DNA of 21,997 nucleotides from positions 1 through 21,997 of the forward strand of contig JAVVXN010000025.1 of the NCBI GenBank assembly GCA_036651575.1, in the 5' to 3' direction. The DNA comes from JAVWGW01 sp036651575 (GTDB lineage Bacteria > Actinomycetota > Coriobacteriia > Coriobacteriales > Eggerthellaceae). Shown here in pieces: positions 21,778-21,997 of this stretch. Numbering within the stretch: the first letter of the stretch is position 1; each line of letters starts with the position of its first letter. A model generated the notes under the pieces. The model did not search any database and had not been told where the DNA came from. It saw only the letters and a program-made list of their open reading frames with translations. A program made the position numbers and the translations under genes.

Positions 21778-21820
21778 CGAAACCTTGCGGATATCAATCG
21801 AAATCTTACGAAATCTTGCG
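21778..21820. repeat. Three phased direct repeats CGAAAYCTTRCG upstream of the Tad operon
   Basis: CGAAACCTTGCG (21778-21789), CGAAATCTTACG (21799-21810) and CGAAATCTTGCG (21809-21820) are spaced 21 and 10 bp apart, i.e. two and one helical turns. They lie just upstream of the candidate promoter, where an activator would bind. A palindrome, TTCCCGGGAA (21832-21841), is next to them. Nothing else is recognised in 21650-21948. Confidence 0.6.
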
Positions 21821-21948
21821 CTGAAAAAGCGTTCCCGGGAAGAGGGGGAAGGTGATGGCGGGGAAATTTGAGATAAAATATACTCGCGAGCCGTAGGCGA
21901 TAGGCACAAGTTTGGTGCAGGAGCTCTGTGATTAACGAGTGTTTGAAG

Positions 21949-21997
21949 TGGCTGGGCCGGCAGGATTCGAACCTACTTAGCTGGTACCAAAAACCAG
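21949..21997 (-). tRNA. tRNA-Gln (UUG anticodon), 3' part; 5' end beyond the window
   Basis: Reading the minus strand from the window end: anticodon stem CTGGT/ACCAG with loop TTTTGGT, so positions 34-36 are TTG (reads CAA, Gln). A short variable loop (CTAA), T stem GTAGG/CCTGC with loop TTCGAAT, and acceptor strand CGGCCCA with discriminator G and an encoded CCA follow. An acceptor 3' strand ending in ...CCCA-G-CCA is typical of bacterial tRNA-Gln (U1-A72 pair). The D arm and 5' acceptor strand lie to the right of the window. Confidence 0.92.

Noticed and set aside
21778..21820. Three short repeats considered as a CRISPR fragment
   Set aside because: Units are 12 bp with 9 bp and negative spacing, no spacers of CRISPR length and no cas genes; better explained as protein-binding sites.
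21683..21871. 62-residue + strand frame upstream of the Tad operon
   Set aside because: It covers the promoter and repeat region, has no domain and no good ribosome site.

Overview
The window looks like a contig from a Gram-positive actinobacterium, most likely a gut or oral Coriobacteriia (Eggerthellales/Coriobacteriales) lineage. The support is: mid-to-high GC, strong AGGAGG-type ribosome sites, groESL under a CIRCE/HrcA element, an rlmB-yacP gene pair, and a Tad/Flp pilus locus with no outer-membrane secretin. Species assignment is inference, and no database search was possible. An exact 100-N run (1169-1268) marks an assembly gap of unspecified length.

Left part, 1-9035, + strand: a membrane-anchored XRE-type regulator (165-977); a small membrane protein interrupted by the N gap (1119-1412); rlmB and a YacP/Rae1-type NYN nuclease (1560-2845); a NarL-family two-component pair (2919-4939); groES-groEL behind an extended -10 promoter and CIRCE (5094-7238); and a putative metal exporter with a downstream HD-domain phosphohydrolase (7494-9006). 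The block ends at a large hairpin (9006-9035) where it meets the convergent minus-strand operon.

Right part, 21649 down to 9064, minus strand: one tightly packed cluster of about 12.6 kb, with many 1-7 nt overlaps (ATGA, TAATG). It encodes a monoderm Tad pilus machine. The order of transcription is: secreted Cys-rich protein, prepilin peptidase (TadV/CpaA), Flp-like pilin, three TadE/F/G-like pseudopilins, CpaB/RcpC, TadA (CpaF) ATPase, TadB, TadC, a DUF192 protein, then five envelope proteins. These five are a single-pass Ig-like protein, a VPTT-type secreted protein, a small protein with a C-terminal membrane segment, a second VPTT-type protein, and a 668-residue protein with an Ig-like domain and a DUF6273-like C-terminus. 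No TadZ/CpaE and no secretin are present in the window.

The most interesting signal is at the distal end of this operon. The two small VPTT secreted proteins and the N-terminal third of the 668-residue protein appear to share one diverged domain, so a pilus-linked surface module seems to have triplicated, with one copy fused to adhesin-like domains. Upstream of the operon are three helically phased direct repeats (CGAAAYCTTRCG), then the 3' half of a tRNA-Gln(UUG) gene that runs off the window end.
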